57,211 nt of DNA from a virus, in IMG/VR virus record IMGVR_UViG_3300040946_000076, positions 1 to 57,211 of that record. One strand, given 5' to 3'. A model generated the notes under the pieces. That model worked only from the letters and a program-made list of their open reading frames with translations, made no database searches and had not been told where the DNA came from. Below are positions 7,189-14,401 of this stretch, piece after piece. Numbering within the stretch: position 1 is the first letter of the stretch; each line of letters begins with the position of its first letter. The translations under genes were made by a program, and so were the position numbers.

Positions 7189-7229
7189 AGCAGGTTAAGC
7201 GCTTCGAGATACTTATAAGCTAACCTGCT
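7189..7229. other. Inverted repeat, 9-bp arms
   Basis: The arms AGCAGGTTA (7189-7197) and TAACCTGCT (7221-7229) are perfect complements around a 23-nt spacer. The element lies in the 121-bp gap between the genes ending at 7275 and starting at 7153. No T-run follows on either strand, so a simple intrinsic terminator is unlikely; a processing site or operator are alternatives. Confidence 0.45.
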
Positions 7230-7274
7230 GTGAAATGTAAAGCAGATTTTGAAACAGCTTGCGGGACAAGCCTT

Positions 7275-7454
7275 TCAGAGTCCGCGCTGGTGCGCCTGCA
7301 CGACAAGATTCTCAACGAGAGCACAGTTATGATTCGGGACCTTACGTTCTCGCCCCGTGTGCTTTTCCCAAATGTGCGCCAGCAGTTTCGCCAGCGAGTC
7401 GAACGTCTCTCCGCAGCCTCGACGGTTCCAGGTGATTCCGCAAACGAATACCAT
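7275..7454 (-). CDS. Small zinc-finger protein (59 aa)
   Basis: Begins MVFVCGITWNRRGCGETF and continues LAKLLAHIWEKHTG. The spacing Cys...Cys...His-x4-His fits a C2H2-type zinc finger. The start overlaps the stop of the membrane gene upstream (TGATG). Small proteins of this kind in phages may bind nucleic acid; the role here is unknown. Confidence 0.6.
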   Translation of the reverse strand: MVFVCGITWNRRGCGETFDSLAKLLAHIWEKHTGRERKVPNHNCALVENLVVQAHQRGL

Positions 7455-7609
7455 CAGTGCCTCCAGTGCCGCGTTCCAGCCCAGATCACAAATGCCCAGA
7501 ATCCGCCGCCGACTGCAAGCCATACGAGCGCCCAGAACATCGAGAGCGCGCAAGCCTTCCAGCTCACGTACATCCCGCACTGCCGCGTGTTGCGCCATTC
7601 GTTGCTCAT
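7454..7609 (-). CDS. Small membrane protein (51 aa)
   Basis: One clear membrane span (ALSMFWALVWLAVGGGFWAFVIW) makes up half the protein; the short N-terminus is polar. The start at 7609 overlaps the HNH stop as ATGA. It could be a holin-like or superinfection protein, but nothing in the context decides. Confidence 0.6.
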   Translation of the reverse strand: MSNEWRNTRQCGMYVSWKACALSMFWALVWLAVGGGFWAFVIWAGTRHWRH

Positions 7610-7911
7610 GGTTTCTTCTCCAAGTCCTTTTTTGAAGTCTCGGGCATCTGCTGGTGATGTTTGATTCGATGGCACTTGCCGCATAGTCCGTGACAAGCCC
7701 GGAAAGTGTCATCTCGCTTTGAACCACCAATGCCCCGGCCATCCGCATGATCCACATGGAAGGAATCATCCCACTCAATCGGATGCAGCAAGAACGTCCA
7801 CCGCCCGCACTGAAAGCACCGAGCCGACTGCAACTTGTAAAGCGCGAGACGGAACTCGGTGTAATCCTTGCCGGTTCTCTTGGTGCGCCCGTCTTTGGTA
7901 ACTTCAATCAT
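7606..7911 (-). CDS. HNH endonuclease (101 aa)
   Basis: Contains CFQCG, then DDSFHVDHADGRGIGGSKRDDTFRACHGLCGKCHRIKHH. That is an HNH core with HVDHADGR as the first strand and CHRIKHH as the metal-binding end. The start MIEVTKDGRTKRTG at 7911 overlaps the upstream methyltransferase gene by 8 nt. It lies right after two DNA methyltransferase genes, which would fit a modification/cleavage pair, though a homing nuclease is equally possible. Confidence 0.75.
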   Translation of the reverse strand: MIEVTKDGRTKRTGKDYTEFRLALYKLQSARCFQCGRWTFLLHPIEWDDSFHVDHADGRGIGGSKRDDTFRACHGLCGKCHRIKHHQQMPETSKKDLEKKP

Positions 7912-8539
7912 TGAAACTAAACTCTCGTTCGATTGGCGAGGCTGTGCTCGATGCTTCGGCACATTCTTCGTCAATATCAATGCCGATTACCTCGGCACCT
8001 TGATTCTCCGCAACAAATGGAATTGTGCCTCTGCCGCAAAATGGGTCGATAATCTTGTTCGTATATTGCAGGCAAAACTTGACAGCCACTTCGGCAGCGG
8101 CGATGCCGCAGCCCATTTCATAGAATGCGTGGCTTACGTCAATTACGTCTGGTGTGGATGTTCCGCTTGTTACCGTTCCCGATCCGAAGCAGAGCAGGTG
8201 ACGATAAGCGGGACGAAACAGATCGCACTTCCCAACTCCACGTCGCAATTCGATTTTATGCCACACAAGAAACCAGCCCATCTCTTCGGCAAGATTGCAA
8301 ATAAGCACCACCTTACTCAGCCACTTGCCGCTGCATTTCCGATCAGATTGCAAAAATATAACAGGACAATTCTCGCTGGCGGATAATAGACATTCGCGGG
8401 CCGCCCGCTGAATCCATGCTTTGTAATCTTGCAAGTTCAGCTTCAGTTCTGCCGCATCGGGAAGGCTTGTGATGATCGCACCCTGATTCCGATGAGCAGG
8501 CAGCCATTCCAGTGAGTTGGCGCAGATAATTGTTCTCAT
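7904..8539 (-). CDS. DNA methyltransferase-like protein with unusual TSLPD motif
   Basis: The SAM site near the C-terminus is IIDPFCGRGTIPFVAENQ followed by EVIGIDIDEECAE, as in DNA N4/N6 methyltransferases. The position of the catalytic (S/D/N)PP(Y/W) motif, early in the protein, instead reads IITSLPD (about residues 23-29). The order (catalytic first, SAM site last) is the beta-type permutation. Pro is kept but the aromatic is lost, so the target or activity may differ from classic enzymes. The start at 8539 overlaps the stop of the second methyltransferase (ATGA). Confidence 0.6.
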   Translation of the reverse strand: MRTIICANSLEWLPAHRNQGAIITSLPDAAELKLNLQDYKAWIQRAARECLLSASENCPVIFLQSDRKCSGKWLSKVVLICNLAEEMGWFLVWHKIELRRGVGKCDLFRPAYRHLLCFGSGTVTSGTSTPDVIDVSHAFYEMGCGIAAAEVAVKFCLQYTNKIIDPFCGRGTIPFVAENQGAEVIGIDIDEECAEASSTASPIEREFSFND

Positions 8540-9450
8540 GGCTGAAACTCCGTGAAATCGCACCGAATTGAATCAGGATTGCCACGAAAGAAGCACATCA
8601 CATACTGGTGCGCCGAGCCTGCCTTGCGCCCTCGTGCAAATTGACCATTTACGCGCAGCGGAAGCGATCCGATTGGCGTGAGCAGCACAAACTCGTTATA
8701 CAACCGAAAGCCTGCCCCGAGCAGAGCTGATGCGGTTGGCCCGCCCATGTCCCGAATGAAACCTTCATCATCGCGGATATTGCCCACCACTACCACGGCG
8801 AAGCGTTGGCTTTTCAGCCTGCGGGCTGCAAGGAGCATAATGCGTTGGTACTTGACAAGGAACTCATTCCAGTTGTCGAGCGTGCTCAGATCGCGCGGGT
8901 CGTCAGAATAGCGTTCAAGATTCCAATAGGGCGGGCAGGTGAAAAGCAGATCGTACTCATCGCCCACCATCTCATCAATTTTGCAGGAATCGCCGCAAAT
9001 CCACCGAGGCTGACGCTTGCCGGGAATCTCGCGGGCCTGTTTCAGATTTGCATCAATCTGCTCTTGGCGAAGGTCTATGCCTGTGTAGTCGTAGCCAAGA
9101 CGTGAGGCTACTATGCCACGCACGCTGCCACCTGCAAAGGGGTCGAGGATGCCGAGCAAAGACTTTTCGGGCATGAACCATGAGTAGACAAGTTCACATA
9201 AAGTTTGGTCAAAAATGCTCGATTGCTTAGCGCCCGACATGAACTCCTCACAGGTATCGCTTATGCTGAGCAAATTTTCAGCGCGACCAATTTCGCTCTC
9301 AATTCCCAATGCAATCCAATCCCTTTTTCTCTCTTGCCAGCGCCCCGACTTTGTATCGAGAGCCGTGAACGGTGGCTCAATAAACCTCTGGCACATCGCC
9401 CCGCCGGGGAGTTTATCAACCGCAGTGTGCCCGAACAGATCAGTTTCCAT
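8536..9450 (-). CDS. DNA N6-adenine/N4-cytosine methyltransferase
   Basis: The 304-residue protein has motif I ILDPFAGGSVRGIVASRLG with the acidic GIDLRQEQ next strand. The catalytic motif IV is LLFTCPPYWNLERYS: a C-PPY variant known from many phage modification enzymes. SAM site before catalytic motif is the alpha/gamma-type order. It would methylate phage DNA and protect it from host nucleases. The start at 9450 overlaps the upstream stop (TGATGG) with GAGGGAG as ribosome binding site, directly after an exact CTGCAAATTTGCAG palindrome. Confidence 0.8.
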   Translation of the reverse strand: METDLFGHTAVDKLPGGAMCQRFIEPPFTALDTKSGRWQERKRDWIALGIESEIGRAENLLSISDTCEEFMSGAKQSSIFDQTLCELVYSWFMPEKSLLGILDPFAGGSVRGIVASRLGYDYTGIDLRQEQIDANLKQAREIPGKRQPRWICGDSCKIDEMVGDEYDLLFTCPPYWNLERYSDDPRDLSTLDNWNEFLVKYQRIMLLAARRLKSQRFAVVVVGNIRDDEGFIRDMGGPTASALLGAGFRLYNEFVLLTPIGSLPLRVNGQFARGRKAGSAHQYVMCFFRGNPDSIRCDFTEFQP

Positions 9451-10142
9451 CACTCCCTCGCTTCCGCCTGCAAATTTGCAGTTACAAAACTCGTTGGCTC
9501 CCGTTCTTCCTTGTGCGCTTCCCAGTTCTCCCGGATCGTGCGGTTGTTCTCCGCCACGCTGTCCATCCACTCCGAGATCAGGAACTCGACGAAATTCTCC
9601 TTCGACGCGCCCTCGTCGTTCTTCATGAACCGATAGGCTTCGAGTGCGTCGTTGAACGCGTCGTGCTGGCTCTCGGCCTGATTAAGAATCGTCTTTTCGA
9701 TTGATTCGAGATGCTGCTCAGGCATCGCTGCCTTCAGCAGTTTGATCGCTTTGCGCGGTGGCAACGGAAGCGCTTCGAGAATCACAGGACTTTTAAGAGC
9801 AGCCGGCGGCACGCAGCGAGAAATATATTCGGCGGTTTCCGGCTTCGCATCTACGAGAGCCTTAATGGGAATGTCGTGATATAGCTTCAGGAACCTGCGC
9901 TTCGCTCCCATGCATTTCCTGTACGACGTTGGGGCAAACTTGTGAACCCACTCATCCCAGCAGTCGCAGTTTGTTTCGCGCCACAACTCATCTTGGTCGC
10001 ATTCTATCAACACGCGAGCGAGAGCGACCCAATTTGACCGGGCTTCTACCTCTTGCAGGTATTGAGTGCAGTACAGAGCACGCTCTTTGCGGGACTGAGT
10101 TTTCTTCGGCGGGATGATTTCTGGTTTCTTTTTCTTAGTCAT
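9450..10142 (-). CDS. Hypothetical charged helical protein (230 aa)
   Basis: Begins MTKKKKPEIIPPKKTQSRKE and is largely helical and charged. A Trp/Cys-rich segment (ELWRETNCDCWDEWVHKF) lies near residue 60. No family is recognised. The last codons carry an exact palindrome, and the methyltransferase gene follows with stop-start overlap, so it may be part of the DNA-modification group. Confidence 0.65.
   Translation of the reverse strand: MTKKKKPEIIPPKKTQSRKERALYCTQYLQEVEARSNWVALARVLIECDQDELWRETNCDCWDEWVHKFAPTSYRKCMGAKRRFLKLYHDIPIKALVDAKPETAEYISRCVPPAALKSPVILEALPLPPRKAIKLLKAAMPEQHLESIEKTILNQAESQHDAFNDALEAYRFMKNDEGASKENFVEFLISEWMDSVAENNRTIRENWEAHKEEREPTSFVTANLQAEARE
9468..9481. promoter_or_regulatory. 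Palindrome CTGCAAATTTGCAG, exact copy 2
   Basis: Lies in the last codons of the 230-residue gene (A-N-L-Q-A on the minus strand). It is 17 nt upstream of the methyltransferase ATG at 9450, and immediately followed by its GAGGGAG ribosome binding site. Confidence 0.7.
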
Positions 10143-10224
10143 TGCCTACCTCGTATAAAAGTCTGTGAAGTTCCGCGAGCCAATCCAGTTCACCAACAGA
10201 GACCCCGAAGCGATCGCCAGACAT
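10135..10224 (-). CDS. Possible short ORF after the helicase fragment
   Basis: A protein-like frame (LEMSGDRFGVSVGELDWL, ending LLYEVGND) runs to a stop at 10135 and overlaps the next gene start. The only ATG gives 29 residues, but good-looking coding sequence continues upstream to about 10263 without a start codon. It may be a degraded remnant or use a start I cannot identify. Confidence 0.3.
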   Translation of the reverse strand: MSGDRFGVSVGELDWLAELHRLLYEVGND

Positions 10225-10258
10225 CTCAAGCCCATATGCCGCCCGCAACCTTGCGAGT

Positions 10259-10420
10259 TCATCCGTTGCGAACGGACCAATCGACGAGCACCGACTGGAA
10301 CGGGAACAGAAACTCCGGCAACCAGAGAGGATCGAAGCCGTCCATGCAGTTCGCTTGCGACTTCTGCTGGATGAACTCGGAGTAGAGCATCTGCTCTTTC
10401 ATCTTCTGAAGTTCAGTCAT
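10259..10420 (-). pseudogene. Truncated SF2 helicase N-terminus (53 aa)
   Basis: The ORF begins MTELQKMKEQMLYSEF and ends FDPLWLPEFLFPFQ, then SVLVDWSVRNG. This matches the segment just before motif I in phage SNF2/DEAD-type DNA helicases, where it continues into a Walker A such as ADCGLGKT. Here a TGA stops the frame exactly before the ATPase. No helicase body follows in any frame down to 10142. The ATG overlaps the preceding stop (ATGA), so the start of the gene is intact and only the rest has been lost. Confidence 0.55.
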
Positions 10421-10617
10421 TCTTTCTCCAGACATTCGATCCTCACGTCGCGCGTGGCCTTCCGCCTCAACTGTCCGTTTCTGTAGATGTCATGAACGCG
10501 CTGAAATTCATTGCTCAAGACTTTGGCCGCTAGTTCCGTTTTACATCTCCGCATAGCCTTGTCGCAGTACATGCGCCGTTGCTCTAAACTTAAATGGTCC
10601 ATGGATGGATAGATCAT
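10417..10617 (-). CDS. Small basic helical protein (66 aa)
   Basis: The start at 10617 is set by ATGA overlap with the end of the replicative helicase gene; ATG at 10602 is an alternative. Sequence is Arg/Lys-rich and helical (EQRRMYCDKAMRRCKTEL). Not recognised. Context suggests a replication accessory protein. Confidence 0.55.
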   Translation of the reverse strand: MIYPSMDHLSLEQRRMYCDKAMRRCKTELAAKVLSNEFQRVHDIYRNGQLRRKATRDVRIECLEKE

Positions 10618-11891
10618 ACGTGCGTCTCCCTCTCGTAAAACTGGCACTTCGTCCCGAGAAAAGCTATTGGCACCTTCCCGGTTGGTCCTTCCCGTTGCTT
10701 GCCTACGATCAACTCATCTTCCCCCGTGAACGCTCCGTCTTGTCCGACCGGCATGTACAGCAGCAAGATCACGTGAGCGTGAGCCTCGATGTCCCCGGAC
10801 TCCTTCAGGTCGATCATCGTCGGACGGTCGTTCACGTTCTGAGATCGCCGGAGTTGGGACAGAGCCATCACGGGAACTCCCGTGTCCTTCGCCAGCCTGC
10901 GGAGTCTGTCCGTACACTCACTCACTCGCTCCCGGCGATCTTTCCCCTCGAAGCGGATCAGTTGGATGTAGTCCACGATGACCAGACGGATTCCCGAACG
11001 AGCGATGCGCATCCTAGCCCTAGAGATCAGTTCCTCGATCTCCAGCGACGATGAATCGTTCAGGTAAAACGGAAGCTGACGCAGTTCCTTCTCGTACTCG
11101 AACAGGGCGGAGAGTTGCTTTGAGTTGGGATACTCGACGGCCGCCGTGCCGAACTTCATCTTCAGCAAGCGCCGCATCACGGCGTAGCGGCTCATTTCGA
11201 GAGAGATGAAATAAACAGGGAATCCGTCTCCCGCTAGGTTCATCGCCGATTGCAGGGCCAGCGCAGTTTTGCCGCGCCCAGGCATTCCGCCGACAACCCA
11301 CAACTCCTCGCGATTGATGCCAGTGGTTAGTTGGTCAAGCGCAGGCAGACCGAGACGCAATCCACTGCTCGACGTGTCTCCGTTGATTCGGTCCCGAATC
11401 GCTCCGACGACTTTCGCGTGAGCGTCAGCCACAACAGAATCTTCCGAGGTTTTCTGCTCGGCTTCAATCTGCCCGAGTTCGGCCATCAACTCGGACTTCA
11501 GCCAAGAGATGGATTCGCCTTCAGCAAGACGGGCGCCAGCCACCTGAATGGTCCGCGAGATCCGTTTCGCCTCGATCTTCTCCCGAATCACCTTCGCGTA
11601 TCTTTGAACTTGTCCCGGAAGTGGAACGGAATCCAATGCTTGCGAGAAAAGCAGAGAGGCATCTTCGGTCTTGATCTTCAGGTTTTCTAGCTCCGCGATG
11701 CATCCGGGAGCATCCGGCAACAGGTTTTTCGTCCTCAGCGCAAGGATGGCGCGGTAAAGGTTCGCGGCGCGGGAGTCCTGAAACTCGTCAGGAGAAACGA
11801 GCAAAGCGGCTTGATCGACGGCTTCGAGAGAAACATCTGTGGTCAACAGGGCGCCGACCAGTGTCATCTCGGCGGAGAGTTCGTAACTCAT
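10614..11891 (-). CDS. dnaB: Replicative DNA helicase, DnaB family
   Basis: The 425-residue protein has a DnaB layout. The N-terminal helical domain is residues 1-100, and the RecA-like domain has Walker A GGMPGRGKT at 201-209. Downstream FISLEMSRYAVMRRLL contains the conserved catalytic-Glu helix, and Walker B is RLVIVDYIQLI at about 302-312. ALSQLRRSQNVNDRPTMIDL, ESGDIEAHAHVILLLY and GEDELIVGKQREGPTGKV complete motifs H3-H4 and the Arg finger region. It unwinds the replication fork as a hexamer. It is slightly shorter than bacterial DnaB (about 450-470). The start overlaps the upstream gene by one base. Confidence 0.93.
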   Translation of the reverse strand: MSYELSAEMTLVGALLTTDVSLEAVDQAALLVSPDEFQDSRAANLYRAILALRTKNLLPDAPGCIAELENLKIKTEDASLLFSQALDSVPLPGQVQRYAKVIREKIEAKRISRTIQVAGARLAEGESISWLKSELMAELGQIEAEQKTSEDSVVADAHAKVVGAIRDRINGDTSSSGLRLGLPALDQLTTGINREELWVVGGMPGRGKTALALQSAMNLAGDGFPVYFISLEMSRYAVMRRLLKMKFGTAAVEYPNSKQLSALFEYEKELRQLPFYLNDSSSLEIEELISRARMRIARSGIRLVIVDYIQLIRFEGKDRRERVSECTDRLRRLAKDTGVPVMALSQLRRSQNVNDRPTMIDLKESGDIEAHAHVILLLYMPVGQDGAFTGEDELIVGKQREGPTGKVPIAFLGTKCQFYERETHV

Positions 11892-12295
11892 CAGTCAATC
11901 TCCCCGCGCGATCGCGCTTCTGCGAGTTGCTTTTTCTTGATGTCGAGAGCATTCACCATGTCCGGAGGTCTCTTTCCGTTCCCGTTATGCGCTGGACGCG
12001 AAAAACGATCTACTGCATCGACTGAGTAGTTATAAATACGGGGCAGAAATCTAGAGGGTCGTTCTCCGGGCGGGTAGTCTTCCGAAACAAAATAGTTCTT
12101 GAGCCAACGTGCGAACTCACGAACATCTAAAGTCGGGCTGCATTTCAGCAAGCGTGAAAGTTGATTGGCTTCTGCTCCAGACCACGGGCAAGGCCGCTTC
12201 CAGCGCCATCGGTAGGCTCGTTCTACCAAGTCTCGGAAGTCCGCGAAGCGGCTACCGTTTCCATCTGGAGGCGTAAGTCTAAGATCATCACCCAT
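11891..12295 (-). CDS. Probable replication accessory protein, helicase-loader position
   Basis: The 134-residue protein starts at MGDDLRLTPPDG with GGAGAG as ribosome binding site. The region RAYRWRWKRPCPWSGAEANQLSRLL followed by FARWLKNYFVSEDYPPGERPSRFL resembles the DnaD/DnaT-like or loader-like proteins found before phage DnaB genes. It ends one base into the dnaB start. The family assignment is not secure; the loader role is inferred from position. Confidence 0.5.
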   Translation of the reverse strand: MGDDLRLTPPDGNGSRFADFRDLVERAYRWRWKRPCPWSGAEANQLSRLLKCSPTLDVREFARWLKNYFVSEDYPPGERPSRFLPRIYNYSVDAVDRFSRPAHNGNGKRPPDMVNALDIKKKQLAEARSRGEID

Positions 12296-12868
12296 TACTC
12301 TCTCCTGGAAAACACGCATTCCCTTACGGACTTAGAAGCTCATTCAGGTCTGCTCGGATCGTTCTTGAGAAGTAGGTACGTCTTAGTATGTGAATCTTGT
12401 CCGTGAAAGACCAGGGCGTATGCGTGTTTGCGGGATCGACCACCCGCCCGTTGCCTGGATTTCGACAGCCTTGCTTCTCTTCTCCGACCTTGGCGGAGTT
12501 AACGTAAGACAGCGGCCCGTTTTTTCTCGGATGCAAGCTGTGCCGCGAAGCAACCGTCCTAGAGCATGAATCGGGAGCGAAGGCGCTGCGAGTGAACCTT
12601 CCGGAAAGGCACGTGGCGACTGGCTCATCGCCCCCGAACTTGATAGGAGAGCAGACATAGGTTTCCCGGCGCAAGCAATACAAACCGAATTGTTTTGGGA
12701 GTCTTGCATTCGCCGATACCTGGGAAGGATTAGGATGGGCGGTGTTGGCGGTACCGGCGAAGGTTGCCCTACCAACGGGACCGCCCGCTCCACATTCCCT
12801 CACGGGAAAGATAAGTATAAGCAAAAGAAAAGCTCCGTGTAAAGCCCCAAGTTGTGAAAATCTTGTTA
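12296..12868. other. 573-bp region without a convincing gene, upstream of replication genes
   Basis: Minus-strand frames are open here in two registers (12324-12890 and 12383-12793), but their translations have biased, non-protein-like composition and no domain. The region sits directly upstream of the replication accessory protein and helicase, so it may hold a promoter, an origin or degraded genes. I see no iterons or strong hairpin. Confidence 0.4.
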
Positions 12869-12882
12869 CTGCAAATTTGCAG
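12869..12882. promoter_or_regulatory. Palindrome CTGCAAATTTGCAG, exact copy 3
   Basis: Begins immediately after the TAG stop (12885-12883) of the 54-residue minus-strand gene, at the edge of the 573-bp gene-free stretch. The junction TAG-CTGCAAATTTGCAG is identical to that of copy 4 at 19995 on the other strand. Confidence 0.7.
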
Positions 12883-13047
12883 CTACTCATCCCATGCGAA
12901 CAAACTCAGTCCCTCGGCATGAGCTACAATCGCTGCTTTCCAGCACAGTTGTGCGGCTTCTAGTTGATTCTGCCAGTTCGGACCGCCTAGACTGCACAGG
13001 TAATCATGTGCATGGATCAGAAACAAACAGATGTTGATTTTCTTCAC
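12883..13047 (-). CDS. Small hypothetical protein (54 aa)
   Basis: A GTG at 13047 overlaps the preceding TGA and has GGAG 9 nt upstream, giving a start reading MKKINICLFLIHAHDYL. In-frame ATGs at 13056 and 13080 are alternatives. It contains Cys and Trp residues (CSLGGPNWQNQLEAAQLCWKAA) but no known motif. Confidence 0.5.
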   Translation of the reverse strand: MKKINICLFLIHAHDYLCSLGGPNWQNQLEAAQLCWKAAIVAHAEGLSLFAWDE

Positions 13048-13280
13048 GCCAAGCATCTCCACGGGTAAAACTTCCTGCACCAGCGCAGAGCTTCGAACGC
13101 AGCAAGACTTTTCATCTGCCGAACTTGCCGAGCTTCTCGCGTTTCGGGCGGAGGAAGCAAGGGTGCTGGTGCTGGAGTTTCTTCCGGTTCCGGTTGCTCG
13201 ACGTACTTGTCGAGGTCGTCCTGCTTCAACTTGCCTTGCTTGACGAGACGTTCTCCGAGTTCGCGGATTGTTTCTGTCAT
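13044..13280 (-). CDS. Hypothetical protein with Pro-rich linker (78 aa)
   Basis: The start at 13280 has GGAGG 7 nt upstream. A short helical N-terminus (MTETIRELGERLVKQGKL) is followed by a Pro/Glu/Ala linker (PEPEETPAPAPLLPPPE) and a basic aromatic tail (ALRWCRKFYPWRC). Function unknown. A near-copy of the palindrome (CTGCAAATTTTCAG, 13293-13306) lies just upstream of its ribosome binding site. Confidence 0.55.
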   Translation of the reverse strand: MTETIRELGERLVKQGKLKQDDLDKYVEQPEPEETPAPAPLLPPPETREARQVRQMKSLAAFEALRWCRKFYPWRCLA

Positions 13281-13292
13281 TTCAGCCTCCGT

Positions 13293-13306
13293 CTGCAAAT
13301 TTTCAG
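13293..13306. promoter_or_regulatory. Palindrome variant CTGCAAATTTTCAG
   Basis: Differs from the consensus by one base. It is placed 12 nt upstream of the 78-residue gene start and just 5' of its GGAGG ribosome binding site, the same arrangement as copies 1, 2 and 4. Confidence 0.6.
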
Positions 13307-13326
13307 TTACGCCTGTTTTCTGCCCT

Positions 13327-13506
13327 CTAAGCCTGATTCTTGCGCAGCACCGCCGCCAGGATGCGGTTTGCCAGCGTTTCCTTGCCCCTAGAGCGTTGTT
13401 TAGCCCTTGGCTGTGCTTTCCCTAGGGTAAGCCGTTTCAACGCCTCTAAACGCGAATCTAGCACGATCTGGCCGTCGACTAGACGGGTTGAGAGTCTTAG
13501 AGTCAT
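13327..13506 (-). CDS. Small basic protein (59 aa)
   Basis: The start at 13506 overlaps the preceding stop (ATGA). The sequence MTLRLSTRLVDGQIVLDSRLEALKRL is followed by a Lys/Arg-rich stretch. Not recognised; the charge suggests nucleic-acid contact. Confidence 0.55.
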   Translation of the reverse strand: MTLRLSTRLVDGQIVLDSRLEALKRLTLGKAQPRAKQRSRGKETLANRILAAVLRKNQA

Positions 13507-13865
13507 TTTGGCTCCTTTACGGTGTGGCACTCACACGAGCATTTACTGGCGAGACATTCCATATGTTTCCCTTGAGCGCATTTAACACGCACTCCGCTTC
13601 GTTGGTTGTTGCCTTGACCGACTTCTTTCTTCTGCTTTTTCGGCGGCCTCATCTGTCCGCTTCGTTTCTGCACGATTGCCCTAACTTTGGCCTGGTACTC
13701 AAGAGATGAATACGCTAGTCGTAGGCGTTTTGCGTGGAAGATTGCATACCCATATGGAGCGCGTTCTCTTTGGCGTTCTAGTCTAGAGAAGCAACACATT
13801 TGTCCCACTGCGGCCTTACAGGTAGGACAAGGAACCGAACGACCTATAATCGCGTAATGATTCAT
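13503..13865 (-). CDS. Zinc-binding protein with two Cys clusters (120 aa)
   Basis: The N-terminus IGRSVPCPTCKAAVGQMCC followed by FHAKRLRLAY fits the small phage zinc-binding family with C-x2-C...C...HA-x-R. A second Cys cluster, CAQGKHMECLASKCSCECH, closes the protein. The start at 13865 is the first ATG; a GTG at 13901 is in frame and the open frame reaches further upstream. Likely a nucleic-acid-binding accessory protein. Confidence 0.55.
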   Translation of the reverse strand: MNHYAIIGRSVPCPTCKAAVGQMCCFSRLERQRERAPYGYAIFHAKRLRLAYSSLEYQAKVRAIVQKRSGQMRPPKKQKKEVGQGNNQRSGVRVKCAQGKHMECLASKCSCECHTVKEPK

Positions 13866-13930
13866 ATCCCTACCAATGAACCGGATGCAGTTGGTCCCCA
13901 CTCGCGGGCAGCAGGGACCGTAGAATGTTC

Positions 13931-14221
13931 TTACCGTCCGACCGCATAGCCTGCTTGCGAAGTCGGAGCCGCTTGATTTGACCCGACCGAATTTTCCATC
14001 CTTGTCATCTCATCTTCGAGCGACGCCAAAAGTCGATGCGTGCTGTCGAGTTTGTCGTGCAAGTGCTCGTCAATCGGCTTTGGAGTCTCGCCCTGAGTTT
14101 CAGGAACCGGGCCGCCGCAAATGTTCGTTGTGACCCGTCCCAATCGTGTATCGAGCTTGCGAAGTCGCTGGTTGATTTCAGTGATCCTCGCGTGTAAATG
14201 CTGGTCTGCTTTTACGTCCAT
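13931..14221 (-). CDS. Coiled-coil hypothetical protein (96 aa)
   Basis: Two helical segments (HARITEINQRLRKLDTRLG and HDKLDSTHRLLASLEDEM) with heptad-like spacing flank a Gly/Pro-rich loop. No family recognised. Confidence 0.55.
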   Translation of the reverse strand: MDVKADQHLHARITEINQRLRKLDTRLGRVTTNICGGPVPETQGETPKPIDEHLHDKLDSTHRLLASLEDEMTRMENSVGSNQAAPTSQAGYAVGR

Positions 14222-14307
14222 ATTTACCTTTCTGCCTGATTGGAGGACAGGCTCCTCAATTTACCAACTCGCCGGATGAAGAGTGTACAGAAACGTTCTC
14301 CCGCTCT

Positions 14308-14329
14308 GCCGGATCACAACCGATCCGGC
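14308..14329. other. Perfect 8-bp stem-loop
   Basis: GCCGGATC at 14308-14315 pairs with GATCCGGC at 14322-14329 around a 6-nt loop. It overlaps the stop codon of the 28-residue ORF on the minus strand. No U-run follows, so it may mark a processing or attenuation point rather than a terminator. Confidence 0.5.
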
Positions 14330-14400
14330 AATCCTAACTGTCGCTTGATCGTCGCTCCTGCAGTCGCAAGGAAACCGTGTTGGATTTCTTCTAATGTCAT
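14314..14400 (-). CDS. Possible 28-residue protein
   Basis: ATG at 14400 follows the stop of the RecT-like gene by one base and has GGAG about 9 nt upstream. It reads MTLEEIQHGFLATAGATIKR and ends GLPDRL. It could be a real small gene or chance; the stop falls within the stem-loop. Confidence 0.35.
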   Translation of the reverse strand: MTLEEIQHGFLATAGATIKRQLGLPDRL

Positions 14401-14401
14401 A

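Noticed and set aside
7160-7190. tRNA-like T-arm (GAGGTTCGATCCTC)
   Set aside because: The loop is one base short, and no acceptor, D-arm or anticodon arm could be built around it; it overlaps the start of a coding frame.
7189-7229. Inverted repeat as an intrinsic terminator
   Set aside because: No run of T follows the stem on either strand and the loop is 23 nt.
12324-12890. Minus-strand ORFs of 188 and 136 codons upstream of the replication genes
   Set aside because: Composition is not protein-like, neither has a convincing ribosome binding site, and a different frame looks equally plausible in parts; recorded as a gene-free region instead.
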